Shown here one piece after another: positions 16,274-25,350 of a stretch of 64,000 nt of DNA. Made by a program: the position numbers and the translations under genes. Under the pieces are notes generated by a model. It was not told the origin of the DNA, did no database searches, and worked only from the letters and a program-made list of their open reading frames with translations. Positions within the stretch are counted from its first letter, which is position 1, and each line of letters opens with the position of its first letter. Source of the DNA: Halonatronomonas betaini. GTDB lineage: Bacteria; Bacillota; Halanaerobiia; Halanaerobiales; Halarsenatibacteraceae. The stretch covers positions 62,001 to 126,000 of the forward strand of contig NZ_JADPIE010000003.1 in NCBI RefSeq assembly GCF_015666175.1, written 5' to 3'.

Positions 16274-16570
16274 ATGGAAGTAAAAGAGATTTATCAACAT
16301 AAATCTAAAGATATAGACAGTAAAATATTTAAACTGGATAATGGCCGTTTAATTATCAAGCATTCCAGTTCACAGACTGAAAAGTTAAATATTAAACAAT
16401 GGGAAGAGATTAATTATATACCAGATGATTATTATTTAGTTGATAGGGAATTAAATAAGAGTGAGAAACGGGCTATCAAAAGATTTATTTCTAAAATTCC
16501 TGATTTAGATAAGGAGAGAAGTCTGCCAGAAAAGTTGATTGATAGGGTTAAAGGTTTATTTAATTTATAG
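16274..16570 (+). CDS. Hypothetical 98-residue protein
   Basis: I do not recognise this protein. It is short, charged (many Lys, Glu, Asp) and has no membrane segment or signal peptide. It opens with MEVKEIYQHKSKD, has a central LNIKQWEEINYIPDDYYLV stretch, and ends in an amphipathic helix rich in Arg and Lys. AGAGAAGGA precedes the ATG. It lies between a terminator and an oxidoreductase gene only 14 bp downstream, so the two are probably one transcription unit. Codon use looks like that of its neighbours. Confidence 0.7.
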   Translation: MEVKEIYQHKSKDIDSKIFKLDNGRLIIKHSSSQTEKLNIKQWEEINYIPDDYYLVDRELNKSEKRAIKRFISKIPDLDKERSLPEKLIDRVKGLFNL

Positions 16571-16584
16571 AGGAGGGGATAGTA

Positions 16585-17583
16585 ATGAAAAAGTTAAGAT
16601 GGGGTATTTTAAGCACAGCCAGTATTGCAAAAAAGCATGTATTGCCAGCTATTAATAATGCTAAAAATGCTGAGCTAAGAGCTATTGCCAGTAGAAATAA
16701 AGAAAGGGCAGATGAAATAGCATCTGATTATGAAGATGTTATAACTTATGATAGTTATGAAGAGTTGATAGCTTCTGATATTATAGATGCAGTTTATATT
16801 CCTCTGCCAAATAAATTTCATTTTGAATGGACTAAAAAGGTTCTTAAATCAGGCAAAGATGTTCTATGTGAAAAACCATTGACATTATCTAAAAAAGATA
16901 CAGTAAAGCTTTTTGAGATTGCAGTAGAAACAGGTAATAGATTAGTTGAGGGTTTTATGTATCGCTATCGTGAAATAACTAAAGAGTTGATAAAAGTTGC
17001 TAAAAATGAACTTGGACAGATTCATAGAGTTAAAGTGGATTTTTCATATAGAAGTTCCAGACCTAAATCTGATATTAGATTTCAACAGGATCTTGGTGGT
17101 GGAGCATTACATGATGTTGGTTGTTATGGGGTAGACTTTATTTTAAAGATTTTGGGCAAACCAGATGCTCTATTTAATAAATTTAGAAAAGTCAGTAATG
17201 ATGGGGTAGATCTTGATGGTGCAGCTGTCTTTTCATATCCAGAAACCCAAGCTATATTATCTTATAGTATTGCTTCAAATGGGAATAAAGGTGTTGAAAT
17301 TTCAGCTGAACACGGGAGAATTATTGCCCCGGGTTTTTTCTCATGGGAAAAGACCGGTGAAGAGAGCTTTTATTTATATGGTGGCAAATCTTATCCTGAA
17401 GGTAATATAAAAGAGTATACATGTAAAGCTACTGATTTGTATCAGGAGGAAATAGAAGCTGTTTCAAGGGCATTTTTGAATAATATATTGGCACAACCTT
17501 ATCCTGAAGAATCTATTTTAAATCAGGAAATTATTGATTTAATGTTTGAGTCGAATCGAAAAGGGTTAGAGATGTTTTTTTGA
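16585..17583 (+). CDS. Gfo/Idh/MocA family NAD(P)-dependent oxidoreductase
   Basis: The 332-residue protein has the N-terminal Rossmann fold with WGILSTASIA in place of a canonical GxGxxG, and the family motif CEKPLT with catalytic K97. The C-terminal half begins with GFMYRY and contains GGGALHDVGCYG near residue 172, which supplies the usual substrate-contacting histidine. Relatives oxidise or reduce sugars, inositols or related polyols with NAD(P). Two genes related to polysaccharide metabolism lie nearby, so a nucleotide-sugar or free-sugar substrate is possible, but nothing here fixes it. A GAGGAGGGG site precedes the ATG. Confidence 0.88.
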   Translation: MKKLRWGILSTASIAKKHVLPAINNAKNAELRAIASRNKERADEIASDYEDVITYDSYEELIASDIIDAVYIPLPNKFHFEWTKKVLKSGKDVLCEKPLTLSKKDTVKLFEIAVETGNRLVEGFMYRYREITKELIKVAKNELGQIHRVKVDFSYRSSRPKSDIRFQQDLGGGALHDVGCYGVDFILKILGKPDALFNKFRKVSNDGVDLDGAAVFSYPETQAILSYSIASNGNKGVEISAEHGRIIAPGFFSWEKTGEESFYLYGGKSYPEGNIKEYTCKATDLYQEEIEAVSRAFLNNILAQPYPEESILNQEIIDLMFESNRKGLEMFF

Positions 17584-17615
17584 TTGATAAGTTTATAAAG
17601 CTGGTTGAATAAAAA

Positions 17616-18734
17616 TTATGTTAGTTTTTCTTTTATAAACTCGACTATTCTGCCAGCGGCTTTACCATCGCCATAAGGGTTATTTTTTGCTGCCATTTCA
17701 TTATATAAGTCTTTATTTGAAATTAAATCTCTGGCAACGTCATAAATAACTCTGTAATCAGTTCCAACCTTCATGACAGTTCCAGCATCTACTGCTTCAG
17801 GCCTTTCGGTTTTATCCCTTAATACTAGCACAGGTTTACCCAGAGAAGGAGCTTCCTCCTGAATTCCCCCTGAGTCTGTCATTATCATATATGATTTATT
17901 CATTAGATTAGCAAAAGGCTCATAATCCACTGGTTCAATCAGATGAACTCTATCAATATCCTCAAGTAGTTTCTCTGCAACATCCTTAACCTTTGGGTTA
18001 AGGTGAACAGGGTAGACAACCTCAATATTATCATCCCCGAGCACTAAATCTCTAACTGCTTTAAATATTTCTTCCAGAGGCTTGCCTAGATTTTCCCGTC
18101 TGTGGGCTGTCAGCAATATAATCTTTTTATTATCAAAATCAAGCCCACTTAAAAGCTGGTTTTCAAATTGATAATTATCCTTTACTGTATCTAAAAGGGC
18201 ATCAATCACTGTATTGCCAGTCACAGTAATTTTATCTGCAGATATATTTTCTTTAAGCAGATTTTTTCTGGCTGTTTCAGTTGGTGCAAAATGAAGATCA
18301 GAGAGAACCCCTGTCAGATGGCGATTCATCTCTTCAGGATAAGGCGAATATTTATCACCAGTCCTCAAACCGGCTTCAACATGGCCTATACGAATCTGTT
18401 GGTAATAAGCTGCAAGTGAAGCAACAAAGGTTGTTGAAGTATCACCATGGACCAGTATTAAATCTGGCCTTTCTTTAATAAAAACAGCTTCTAACTTCTT
18501 TAAGACCCTGGATGTAATTTCACTCAAAGTCTGATTATCTTTCATTATATCCAGGTCATAATCAGGCTTAATATTAAATAAATCAAGCACCTGATCTAAC
18601 ATTTCTCTATGCTGGGCTGTAACAGTAACCACAGTATTTATATTTTGATTATTTTTTAAAGCCCTCACAACTGGAGCCATTTTAATAGCTTCTGGCCGTG
18701 TGCCAAAGATCGGCATTACTTTTAATTTATCCAT
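17616..18734 (-). CDS. wecB: UDP-N-acetylglucosamine 2-epimerase (non-hydrolysing)
   Basis: The 372-residue GT-B fold enzyme has the N-terminal FGTRPEAIKMAPV motif, HGDTSTTF, GHVEAGLRT (catalytic Asp/Glu region), AHRRENLG with the arginine and histidine of the active site, and TDSGGIQEEAPSLGKPVLVLRDKTERPEA near residue 275. It interconverts UDP-GlcNAc and UDP-ManNAc, feeding ManNAc or ManNAcA into surface polymers. It is monocistronic or paired with the manganese exporter gene 21 bp upstream. It is the one clear sugar-nucleotide gene near the Wzz-kinase-phosphatase genes. Confidence 0.95.
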   Translation of the reverse strand: MDKLKVMPIFGTRPEAIKMAPVVRALKNNQNINTVVTVTAQHREMLDQVLDLFNIKPDYDLDIMKDNQTLSEITSRVLKKLEAVFIKERPDLILVHGDTSTTFVASLAAYYQQIRIGHVEAGLRTGDKYSPYPEEMNRHLTGVLSDLHFAPTETARKNLLKENISADKITVTGNTVIDALLDTVKDNYQFENQLLSGLDFDNKKIILLTAHRRENLGKPLEEIFKAVRDLVLGDDNIEVVYPVHLNPKVKDVAEKLLEDIDRVHLIEPVDYEPFANLMNKSYMIMTDSGGIQEEAPSLGKPVLVLRDKTERPEAVDAGTVMKVGTDYRVIYDVARDLISNKDLYNEMAAKNNPYGDGKAAGRIVEFIKEKLT

Positions 18735-18755
18735 TTTTATTCACCTGCTTAATTA

Positions 18756-19307
18756 TTAAAATATCATCGTTAATCCAAATAATATTAAGATTATTCCACC
18801 GATATAATCTGAGTATTTTTCAACTACTTTAAAATTTCTTATATAAAATACTGTTTTAAAAGCTATAAAAGTTAAAGTAGCTGTTATAATTCCAATTATT
18901 AATGAATTTAAAAAAAGAGAATTTATTTGCTGATTGTAAAGAGTAGAAAACCCAACCCCTAAAGCATCTATACTCACTCCAACGCCCAGGGCGACATATT
19001 TAGCTAAATTTAGATTATAATAAATACATTCTTCTTCTAATTTGCGTCCTTCATTAATTAAATAGAGGCCCAGTATAATTATTATGAGGCCACTAAAAGT
19101 TGCTGATATACTAATAATATTTGCGTCAATAAAACTTCCAATTAAAGCTCCTATCATTGCAAATAGAAACTGAAAAAAACCAAATGATATTATAATAGAA
19201 CTTTCTTCTTTTATATTGAGCTTTGTTCCACACCCGAGTCCGAGAGCAACTCCGAATGCATCCAGTGAAAGTGCAAATCCTAATATAATTATACTAAATC
19301 CAAACAT
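18756..19307 (-). CDS. MntP/YtaF-like membrane protein (putative manganese efflux pump)
   Basis: The 183-residue protein has six predicted membrane helices in two halves. Each half carries the family's acidic motif: SLDAFGVALG near 14-23 and SIDALGVGFS near 113-122. These Asp residues are the candidates for Mn(II) coordination in MntP. The Gly-for-Ala change after DAF (SLDAFGV) resembles the sporulation protein YtaF more than E. coli MntP, so the manganese assignment is moderate. AAAGGAGAA precedes the ATG. It is transcribed ahead of the epimerase gene. Confidence 0.75.
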   Translation of the reverse strand: MFGFSIIILGFALSLDAFGVALGLGCGTKLNIKEESSIIISFGFFQFLFAMIGALIGSFIDANIISISATFSGLIIIILGLYLINEGRKLEEECIYYNLNLAKYVALGVGVSIDALGVGFSTLYNQQINSLFLNSLIIGIITATLTFIAFKTVFYIRNFKVVEKYSDYIGGIILILFGLTMIF

Positions 19308-19399
19308 TAAATTCTCCTTTTAAAAATTTTATCTTACTATACCATAATATATTAGATAACTTAAAAATTCAATTTTGTCAAATAAATTCGAGCTTTTTC

Positions 19400-19427
19400 T
19401 GGACTAAAGTATATAATATGTTATAAT
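19400..19427 (+). promoter_or_regulatory. Possible promoter of the GNAT/MATE-like genes
   Basis: TGGACT (19400-19405), a 16-bp spacer and TATAAT (19422-19427) lie 45 bp before the ATG. Confidence 0.45.
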
Positions 19428-19472
19428 ATAATACGATGTTGCTAAGGATTATTGCAAATGGAGGTTGAAAGT

Positions 19473-19919
19473 ATGGAATGGCAGATAAAATCCTTTACTG
19501 AATTAGGTAAAGAAGAATTATATGAAATCTTAAAATTAAGGGTAGATGTTTTTGTTGTAGAGCAGGAATGTCCCTATCCGGAGTTAGATGGAAAAGATGA
19601 TATAGCTTACCATTTGATTGGAAGAAATAATGATGAGATTATCGCATATTCCCGACTTTTTCTGCCAGGGGATTACTTTAAAGAGGCAGCAATTGGCCGG
19701 GTAATAGTAAAAGAGGAGTATAGAGAAAAGAAAATTGGAACTGAAATGCTTGAGGTTTCAGTAGATTTTTTAATAGATGAAAAAGGTGCCAGAGATATTA
19801 AGCTTTCAGCTCAGAACCATTTAAGAGAGTTTTATGGTAAACATGGTTTTGAACCAGTTTCAGAAGTTTATCTTGAAGATGGAATACCTCATATAGACAT
19901 TCTTAGAAAATATAGTTAG
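19473..19919 (+). CDS. ElaA-type GNAT N-acetyltransferase
   Basis: The 148-residue protein opens with EWQIKSFTEL and has the ElaA pattern: LRVDVFVVEQECPYPELD (about 23-40), IGRVIV-EEYR for the acetyl-CoA binding strand, EKKIGTEMLE in place of the Q/RxxGxG/A loop, LSAQNHLREFYGKHGF and EDGIPHIDI at the end. The start at 19473 follows GGAGGTTGAAA; an upstream TTG in frame overlaps that site. The acceptor of ElaA proteins is not known. The next gene starts 12 bp downstream. Confidence 0.85.
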   Translation: MEWQIKSFTELGKEELYEILKLRVDVFVVEQECPYPELDGKDDIAYHLIGRNNDEIIAYSRLFLPGDYFKEAAIGRVIVKEEYREKKIGTEMLEVSVDFLIDEKGARDIKLSAQNHLREFYGKHGFEPVSEVYLEDGIPHIDILRKYS

Positions 19920-19931
19920 GAGATTATTTTA

Positions 19932-21302
19932 ATGCAATCAAGAAGAAAAAAAGTAAAGTCCAGAAGAGATATCTCATATTTAAGTTTATTTTTATTTTTC
20001 CTGCCTTTAGCTGTTACTCCAACAATAATTGGCCTGAGCCATTCTATTGTTGATGCCGCTCTGGCAAGAATGCCCTCTCCAGAATTAAGTATCGCTATTT
20101 TTGCCATCGTTAAAGGCTTTTCAAATATAGTTAAATCACCAATATATACAAGTCGCCAGGTTGTTTCATCAATGGTGGACAGCAAAGAAAGTTATTATTT
20201 AGCAATCAAATTTTTAGGAGCTCTCTGTGGCTTCTTTTTATTTATCTTAATATCTATCGGATATACCCCATTAGGTAATTTTGTATTTAGAAATATATAT
20301 GGTTTAAGAGAAGTTGAACAACTTGAGTTTGCCAGAGCTGCTCTGCGAATAACAGCATTTATGCCTTTAGTAGAATATTTAAGAAACACCCATCAGGGTA
20401 TAGTGATTTCTCTTAAAAAAACACACTTATTTTTACCTGGAATTATACTTAGATTAATATTTATCTCCAGCTTTTTATACTGGACTGTCCAGACACAGGC
20501 AGTTTTAGGTGTTGTTGCAGGTAGTATTACCTGGTTCTTCGGGATAGGCTTAGAGGCTGTATTTATTATTGCAAGTTTATTTTTCTTTTATAAATCTCCA
20601 GCTCAGGCAGCAGAATTAATGCCAGTTACAAATAAAAAGGAACTGGAAGTTAAAAGCTTATTTAAATTTTTCTTGCCCCTGGGTCTGATGATGTCTTTCG
20701 CCTCATTTGTACAGCCAATAATCCAGGCCGGTCTCGGCAGAACCGAATCACCAACCGAGGCCCTGGCAGTTTTTGGGGTTTCCATGGGTTTAATGTTCGT
20801 CTTATCAGGATCGTTAAGTATGCTGCATAATGTCTCCCTTGTACATGCAGAAGATCATAACGATGAAAACTGGCCAAAAATTTTTAAATTCTGTTTATCG
20901 GCCGGGCTTATTGTAAGTTCAATCATCTTTATTATATCTGTTACCCCAATTGGTTTCTGGATCTTTAATTCAGTTATCTCAGTTTCAGTTGGAATTACTG
21001 AAATAGCAATGAGGGTTATGCTAGTTCTTTCAGTCGTACCTTTATTTAGAGCTATAAGAGAAGCATACTGGGGCCTCTTGATGACAGAAAAGAATACCAG
21101 GGCTATTGGTATTTCAAAGCTGATGAATATCATAATGGTTATTATAACCTTAATAATTAGTATTTTATTTATTAATATCCACCCGGCAATAATTGGCGGG
21201 CTTGCATATACTCTAGGCGAGGGTGCAGAGACCTTTGCTATCTGGTTCCAGGCAATTACAGATTGGAAAGAAGATAAAAGAGAGTTTGCGTATGAAAATT
21301 AG
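19932..21302 (+). CDS. MATE/MOP-superfamily-like membrane transporter (ANKH-like)
   Basis: The 456-residue protein has about twelve hydrophobic segments in two similar halves, each beginning with a FFLPL-x-P/M segment (FFLPLAVTPTI near 23 and FFLPLGLMMSF near 240). It resembles the MATE-like branch that includes progressive-ankylosis-type proteins: GLSHSIVDAALARMPSPE and SPIYTSRQVVSS are strong family-like elements. Members export organic anions or drugs; the substrate here is unknown. Its stop overlaps by 4 bp the convergent stop of the DUF1295 gene. Confidence 0.7.
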   Translation: MQSRRKKVKSRRDISYLSLFLFFLPLAVTPTIIGLSHSIVDAALARMPSPELSIAIFAIVKGFSNIVKSPIYTSRQVVSSMVDSKESYYLAIKFLGALCGFFLFILISIGYTPLGNFVFRNIYGLREVEQLEFARAALRITAFMPLVEYLRNTHQGIVISLKKTHLFLPGIILRLIFISSFLYWTVQTQAVLGVVAGSITWFFGIGLEAVFIIASLFFFYKSPAQAAELMPVTNKKELEVKSLFKFFLPLGLMMSFASFVQPIIQAGLGRTESPTEALAVFGVSMGLMFVLSGSLSMLHNVSLVHAEDHNDENWPKIFKFCLSAGLIVSSIIFIISVTPIGFWIFNSVISVSVGITEIAMRVMLVLSVVPLFRAIREAYWGLLMTEKNTRAIGISKLMNIIMVIITLIISILFINIHPAIIGGLAYTLGEGAETFAIWFQAITDWKEDKREFAYEN

Positions 21303-22063
21303 CCCTCTTTTGGAAACCAGGGGATAAATATATTGGTTTTTTCAGCGTATTTCTGATAATTTTCATGATCTTTATACCGTTTTTCTAAGAGAGGTACTCC
21401 TGATACAAATCTAACCAGGAAAGTAATTAAAATAGGGCTTAATATTATCAAGAAGCCTCCAACTGTATCCAGGGCAATTAAAAAGATTCCCCACCAGAGT
21501 AAGGCTTCCCCAAAGTAATTAGGATGTCTACTGTATTTCCAGAGCCCTGAATCCATGATTTCTTCTTTACTTTCTCTATTTTTAATGAAATTTTTAAGCT
21601 GCCAGTCTGAGATAACTTCAAATCCAAACCCGATTAGCCATACCAGAACTCCAATATAACCTAATAGATTCATTGTTTCAACATTATTAGAAATTATTTT
21701 TACTGATGGGTAGGCTATGATATATAATAGAAAACCCTGAAGCATAAAGATTCTAAAGAATGATTGAATATAGAAATTATTCCAGTTTTCCCGCATCTGT
21801 TGATAACGGAAGTCTTCAGGTTTTCCTATTTTTCTGCTTAAAATATGAATTCCTAGTCTACCGCCCCAGACTGTCACCATTAAGGCAACTAAAATATCAA
21901 CAGTGGCAGCCTCAGTTCTAATTAAAGTAAATAAAACTGCAACTACATAGCCAAAACCCCAGGCTATATCGACATAGGAATTATCATTTTTAAGCATGCA
22001 GAAAAGATAGAAACCTGTAAAATAAATAAATAGAAGAAGTGCAACTTGAATAAAAATATTCAT
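21299..22063 (-). CDS. DUF1295 family membrane protein (steroid reductase/methyltransferase-like)
   Basis: The 254-residue protein has about six to seven membrane helices and the DUF1295/isoprenylcysteine methyltransferase-like core: KEEIMDSGLWKYSRHPNY followed by FGEALLWWGIF (about 170-195), and a final PLLEKRY with a downstream YAEKTNIFIPW. The SRHPNYFGE motif is the NAD(P)H or SAM contact in the superfamily. The lipid substrate is unknown. It is the third gene of a minus-strand run with the FakA-DegV fusion and DUF2177 genes. Confidence 0.85.
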   Translation of the reverse strand: MNIFIQVALLLFIYFTGFYLFCMLKNDNSYVDIAWGFGYVVAVLFTLIRTEAATVDILVALMVTVWGGRLGIHILSRKIGKPEDFRYQQMRENWNNFYIQSFFRIFMLQGFLLYIIAYPSVKIISNNVETMNLLGYIGVLVWLIGFGFEVISDWQLKNFIKNRESKEEIMDSGLWKYSRHPNYFGEALLWWGIFLIALDTVGGFLIILSPILITFLVRFVSGVPLLEKRYKDHENYQKYAEKTNIFIPWFPKEG

Positions 22064-22102
22064 TAATTATCACTCCCAATCCTAGAAATAGATTTAATAA
22101 AT

Positions 22103-23908
22103 TTACTTAGAAATTAAGCTTAAAGCCACAGAACCAGGACCTGCATTTAAGGCAGTAACTGAGGAGATGTTCATAATATATTCAGGACCAAATCCTAATA
22201 GTTCAGTTATTTCTTCTTTCCATTCAGCAGCGAGTTCATCCGCCTTAGAGTGGATTATACAGTATTTTTCAATAGGTTCCTCATTGTTTATATTGACAAC
22301 TATATCCTCAATTTTTTTGCTAACACCTTTACGGGTTAATGATTTTCCTTTTATAGTTCCTTTACCAGTCTCATCAAGGGAAACTATTGGTTTAAAGTTT
22401 AAGAGATTGGCAACAAAACCCTTCATCGGACTAACTCTGCCGCCTTTTACCATATAATCAAAGGTATTAACATTTACATAAATTTTTGCTTTACCTCTAT
22501 ATTCTTTAATGATTTTCTCTATCTCATCAAGAGATTTACCCTTTTCAATTTCCTCGGCAGCCTTTAAAACTAAAAGCCCCTGAGCTCCTGAATTCAATCT
22601 AGAGTCGATATAACTTACAGGCAGGTCTACTTCAGACTGTAACTTTGTTATTGCCTGTTTAAAGGCTTTTCCAGTCCCACTTAACTCTTCAGCAACAGAA
22701 ATAACCAGCATTGAATTATACCGGTCTTTAATCTTCATCATGTAATTATAGATAAAATCAGCAGTTGGTAGAGAAGAAGAGGGGAATTCATCTGCTTTTT
22801 CTAGGTATTCAAAGAAATAATCTAAATTAATAGTCTGCCTGTCCAGAAAGCTAACCCCATCAATTATCATATTTAATGGAATCATATGAATTTCATATTT
22901 ATCAATTAACTCCTGGGGTATATCTGCTATCGAATCAGTAATTAGAGCAATATCTCTCTTGGGCCCATTATTGATATTGACCTGAAACTTCATATCATCA
23001 ACTTTTTGCTCAACAATTTTTCCTTTATCATGAAGAATGTATGCTACTTTCGCTGGATCATTAGTGTGGATATGAACTCTGGTATTATTCTTGCTGCTGG
23101 CAACAATTAATGAATCTCCTTCAGCTTTTAATTCAGATTTTATAACACTATTTTTCAAATCTGTCTGCAATAAAATTTCAGTACAATATCTATAGTTAAG
23201 ATCTTCTTCATTCATATTATCAAGATTATTATCTATGCTGGCAATATCATCTTCATTTAGTTCATCTTCAGTTATTGCTCCATCATCTGTTACATCAGGA
23301 TTTTTCCAGTAATAGATTATTCCCTCAAGGAAATAAATAAAACCCTGAGCCCCTGCATCAACAGAATTATTCTTTTTATGGACCTCTAATATATGCTTGG
23401 TTTCCTCAAGAGATTCTTTTGCAACATCAAGAGACTTCTCAAAGAGAAGAACAAAATCATCAATATTTTCTGCCAGATCAGGTAACTTTTCGCCCCAGTC
23501 CTTAATTACAGTAATCATTGTCCCTTCATGGGGATCATCAACATTATCATATAAATAAGGAATAGTCTTTTTAACATTTCTGGCAAACTCCCTGGTATTT
23601 AATGTTGCCTTATTAACCATCTTTTTATATAAACCACTAAAAAATTGGGCCAATATCAGACCAGAATTACCTCTTGCAGATTGAATAGAATAATCTGAGA
23701 TAGCTTCAATAGTATTATATATTGAATTATCCGGTTCTACCTTGATTGCAACTGAAGTTAAAGTAATCGACATATTATTGCCGGTATCACTATCTGGAAC
23801 AGGAAAGAAGTTAATATCATTCAAATGCTTTTTATTTTTCTCAACCAATTTCGCTCCATGCTCAAAAGCTTTAAAAAAAGCTTTACCATCTAATTCTTTA
23901 ATTTTCAT
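22103..23908 (-). CDS. DhaL (DAK2)-DegV fusion, a putative one-chain fatty acid kinase
   Basis: The 601-residue protein joins two parts found as separate subunits in Staphylococcus. Residues 1-200 are a DhaL/DAK2 ATP-binding domain with FPVPDSDTGNNM at 36-46, whose aspartates bind Mg-ATP, and SARGNSG and DAGAQG loops. Residues about 210-310 are the FakA middle domain with YRYCTE and VHIHTNDP. From about 317 a complete DegV domain follows (IALITDSIADIPQE, FPSSSLPTADF), the fatty-acid-binding FakB type. It should phosphorylate exogenous fatty acids for phospholipid synthesis. A GGAGGAG site precedes the ATG. Confidence 0.88.
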   Translation of the reverse strand: MKIKELDGKAFFKAFEHGAKLVEKNKKHLNDINFFPVPDSDTGNNMSITLTSVAIKVEPDNSIYNTIEAISDYSIQSARGNSGLILAQFFSGLYKKMVNKATLNTREFARNVKKTIPYLYDNVDDPHEGTMITVIKDWGEKLPDLAENIDDFVLLFEKSLDVAKESLEETKHILEVHKKNNSVDAGAQGFIYFLEGIIYYWKNPDVTDDGAITEDELNEDDIASIDNNLDNMNEEDLNYRYCTEILLQTDLKNSVIKSELKAEGDSLIVASSKNNTRVHIHTNDPAKVAYILHDKGKIVEQKVDDMKFQVNINNGPKRDIALITDSIADIPQELIDKYEIHMIPLNMIIDGVSFLDRQTINLDYFFEYLEKADEFPSSSLPTADFIYNYMMKIKDRYNSMLVISVAEELSGTGKAFKQAITKLQSEVDLPVSYIDSRLNSGAQGLLVLKAAEEIEKGKSLDEIEKIIKEYRGKAKIYVNVNTFDYMVKGGRVSPMKGFVANLLNFKPIVSLDETGKGTIKGKSLTRKGVSKKIEDIVVNINNEEPIEKYCIIHSKADELAAEWKEEITELLGFGPEYIMNISSVTALNAGPGSVALSLISK

Positions 23909-23927
23909 AATAATCTCCTCCAGATAT

Positions 23928-24311
23928 TTAAGATATGATTAAAAAAGTAATCAGGGAAGTTAGACCACAGAGGAATCCTCCCCAGGTAATATCATAAAAT
24001 GATAAACTTAAAGGCCAGTCTTTTAAAGTTGCTAAATTAGTTAAATTATAGGTGGCATAGGTTACCACACCAAAAAAGAATCCAGCTAATAGAGCATAAT
24101 TCCAGCTATTTGACCTTTCGATTACAAAGAATACTAATCCAGCAATATAAATCAGATAAAAGACAAATGCAGCTTTCATATCAAACTTGTCTTTTAATAT
24201 AAAACCAAGCTTTTCTCTATACAGCTTTTTAGCAATAAATCCTAACCAGAAAAAATCGATTATTAGAAATACAATTAATGCTATTACATAAATCTGAATA
24301 TATTCTATCAC
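23928..24311 (-). CDS. DUF2177 family membrane protein
   Basis: The 127-residue protein has four membrane helices and the DUF2177 pattern: IDFFWLGFIAKKLYR near residues 18-32, the G-F-GVVTYATYNLTNLATLKDWPL block near 77-100, and DITWGGFLCG near 107-116. It starts with GTG after AAGGGTGG. Function is not known. It heads a minus-strand run with the FakA-DegV fusion 19 bp downstream, which could link it to membrane lipid metabolism. Confidence 0.85.
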   Translation of the reverse strand: MIEYIQIYVIALIVFLIIDFFWLGFIAKKLYREKLGFILKDKFDMKAAFVFYLIYIAGLVFFVIERSNSWNYALLAGFFFGVVTYATYNLTNLATLKDWPLSLSFYDITWGGFLCGLTSLITFLIIS

Positions 24312-24430
24312 TTTGCACCACCCTTAATTCAATAGTCATTAACTATAATTAGTAACTATTCTCTTCTTTATGTATCTAATTATATCATAAAATCTACATA
24401 AAATTAATTAGATTACAAAAAAATGCAAAG

Positions 24431-24470
24431 AAAAATATAAAAATAGCCGGATTAATTAAATTAATCCGGC
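24431..24470 (-). terminator. Terminator of rpsD
   Basis: On the minus strand GCCGGATTAAT and ATTAATCCGGC pair perfectly across a 3-nt loop, followed by TATTTTTATATTTTT. Confidence 0.85.
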
Positions 24471-24483
24471 AAAAATGTTAATC

Positions 24484-25077
24484 TTATTTAGCATAATATT
24501 CTACAACTAGCTGAACATCAATAACAATGGGGATTTCTTTTATTTCAGGTTCACCATTGATTATAGCAGAAAAGTTATCTATATCTCTAGTTATATAACT
24601 TAATTTCTCTAGTGTTCTGTCCTGATAATTCTCTCTGAAATGATCATTCTTTCTCTGATCAGATCTCAAAGATATTTCCATTCCAGGCTCAATTTTATAG
24701 GATGGCCAATCGACTTTCTCGCCATCAACCCTTATTAATCCATGACTAACCATCTGACGGGCCTGCCTGATAGATCTGGCAAAACCTATTCTGTAAACTA
24801 AATTATCCAATCTCATTTCTAGATTTCTGATTAGATTATTACCTGTAATTCCAGGTTCCTTCATTGCATTTTCTACATATTTACTAAATTGCTTTTCAAG
24901 TAAACCGTAATATGCTCTAAGTCTCTGTTTTTCTATTAACTGTTCACCATAGTTTGACAGATTCCTGTTTTTTCTATTAAAAGTCCCATCAGCTCTTTCC
25001 ATTGCTTTAGGGTGTCCATGAACATTAAGTCCTAAACGTCTTGCCTCTTTGAATCTCGGATTTCTTCTAGTGGCCAA
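24484..25077 (-). CDS. rpsD: 30S ribosomal protein S4
   Basis: The 197-residue protein has the S4 N-terminal rRNA-binding part (FKEARRLGLNVHGHPKAMERA), then the EKQRLRAYYGLLEKQF helix and the S4 RNA-binding domain LEMRLDNLVYRIGFARSIRQARQMVSHG near residues 86-113, ending in LVVEYYAK. The N-terminal region has no cysteines, so it is the zinc-free form. The GHPKAM opening resembles an accessory S4 version seen in clostridia, so a second copy may exist in the rpsM-rpsK-rpoA cluster. It is a single gene here with its own promoter and terminator, as in Bacillus, where S4 represses its own translation. Confidence 0.92.
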   Translation of the reverse strand: MATRRNPRFKEARRLGLNVHGHPKAMERADGTFNRKNRNLSNYGEQLIEKQRLRAYYGLLEKQFSKYVENAMKEPGITGNNLIRNLEMRLDNLVYRIGFARSIRQARQMVSHGLIRVDGEKVDWPSYKIEPGMEISLRSDQRKNDHFRENYQDRTLEKLSYITRDIDNFSAIINGEPEIKEIPIVIDVQLVVEYYAK

Positions 25078-25148
25078 TTTTTAATCCTCCTGTATAATAT
25101 ATTAGCCGCGGTTATTCAATTTCACAGATGTATTTTATCATTCTTCTC

Positions 25149-25176
25149 ATTATAATAATAGTTACTGCTTTACAAA
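25149..25176 (-). promoter_or_regulatory. Likely rpsD promoter
   Basis: On the minus strand TATAAT (25154-25149) lies downstream of a TTGTAA/TTTGTA element at 25176-25170. This would give a leader of about 65 nt. Confidence 0.45.
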
Positions 25177-25214
25177 ATAATAAATAATCAACGTTTACAT
25201 TTCCACCAATACCA

Positions 25215-25245
25215 TTGACATCTCTCTCTGAATATGATTTATAAT
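25215..25245 (+). promoter_or_regulatory. Likely nadE promoter
   Basis: A perfect TTGACA (25215-25220) and TATAAT (25240-25245) are 19 bp apart, slightly longer than ideal. A weak AT-rich hairpin (AATTAATT arms near 25271-25293) lies in the leader. Confidence 0.5.
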
Positions 25246-25350
25246 TTAAGAGGATGATAAAGCATGAGAATTAATTAGCTTTCAATTAATTAGTTTTTGA
25301 AGCATATACTTCTATAAATAAAGTTATTTAAACTTAAGGAGGTATTTCAT

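Noticed and set aside
17213-17410. Open frame inside the Gfo/Idh/MocA gene
   Set aside because: It is an out-of-frame shadow of a gene with clear family motifs.
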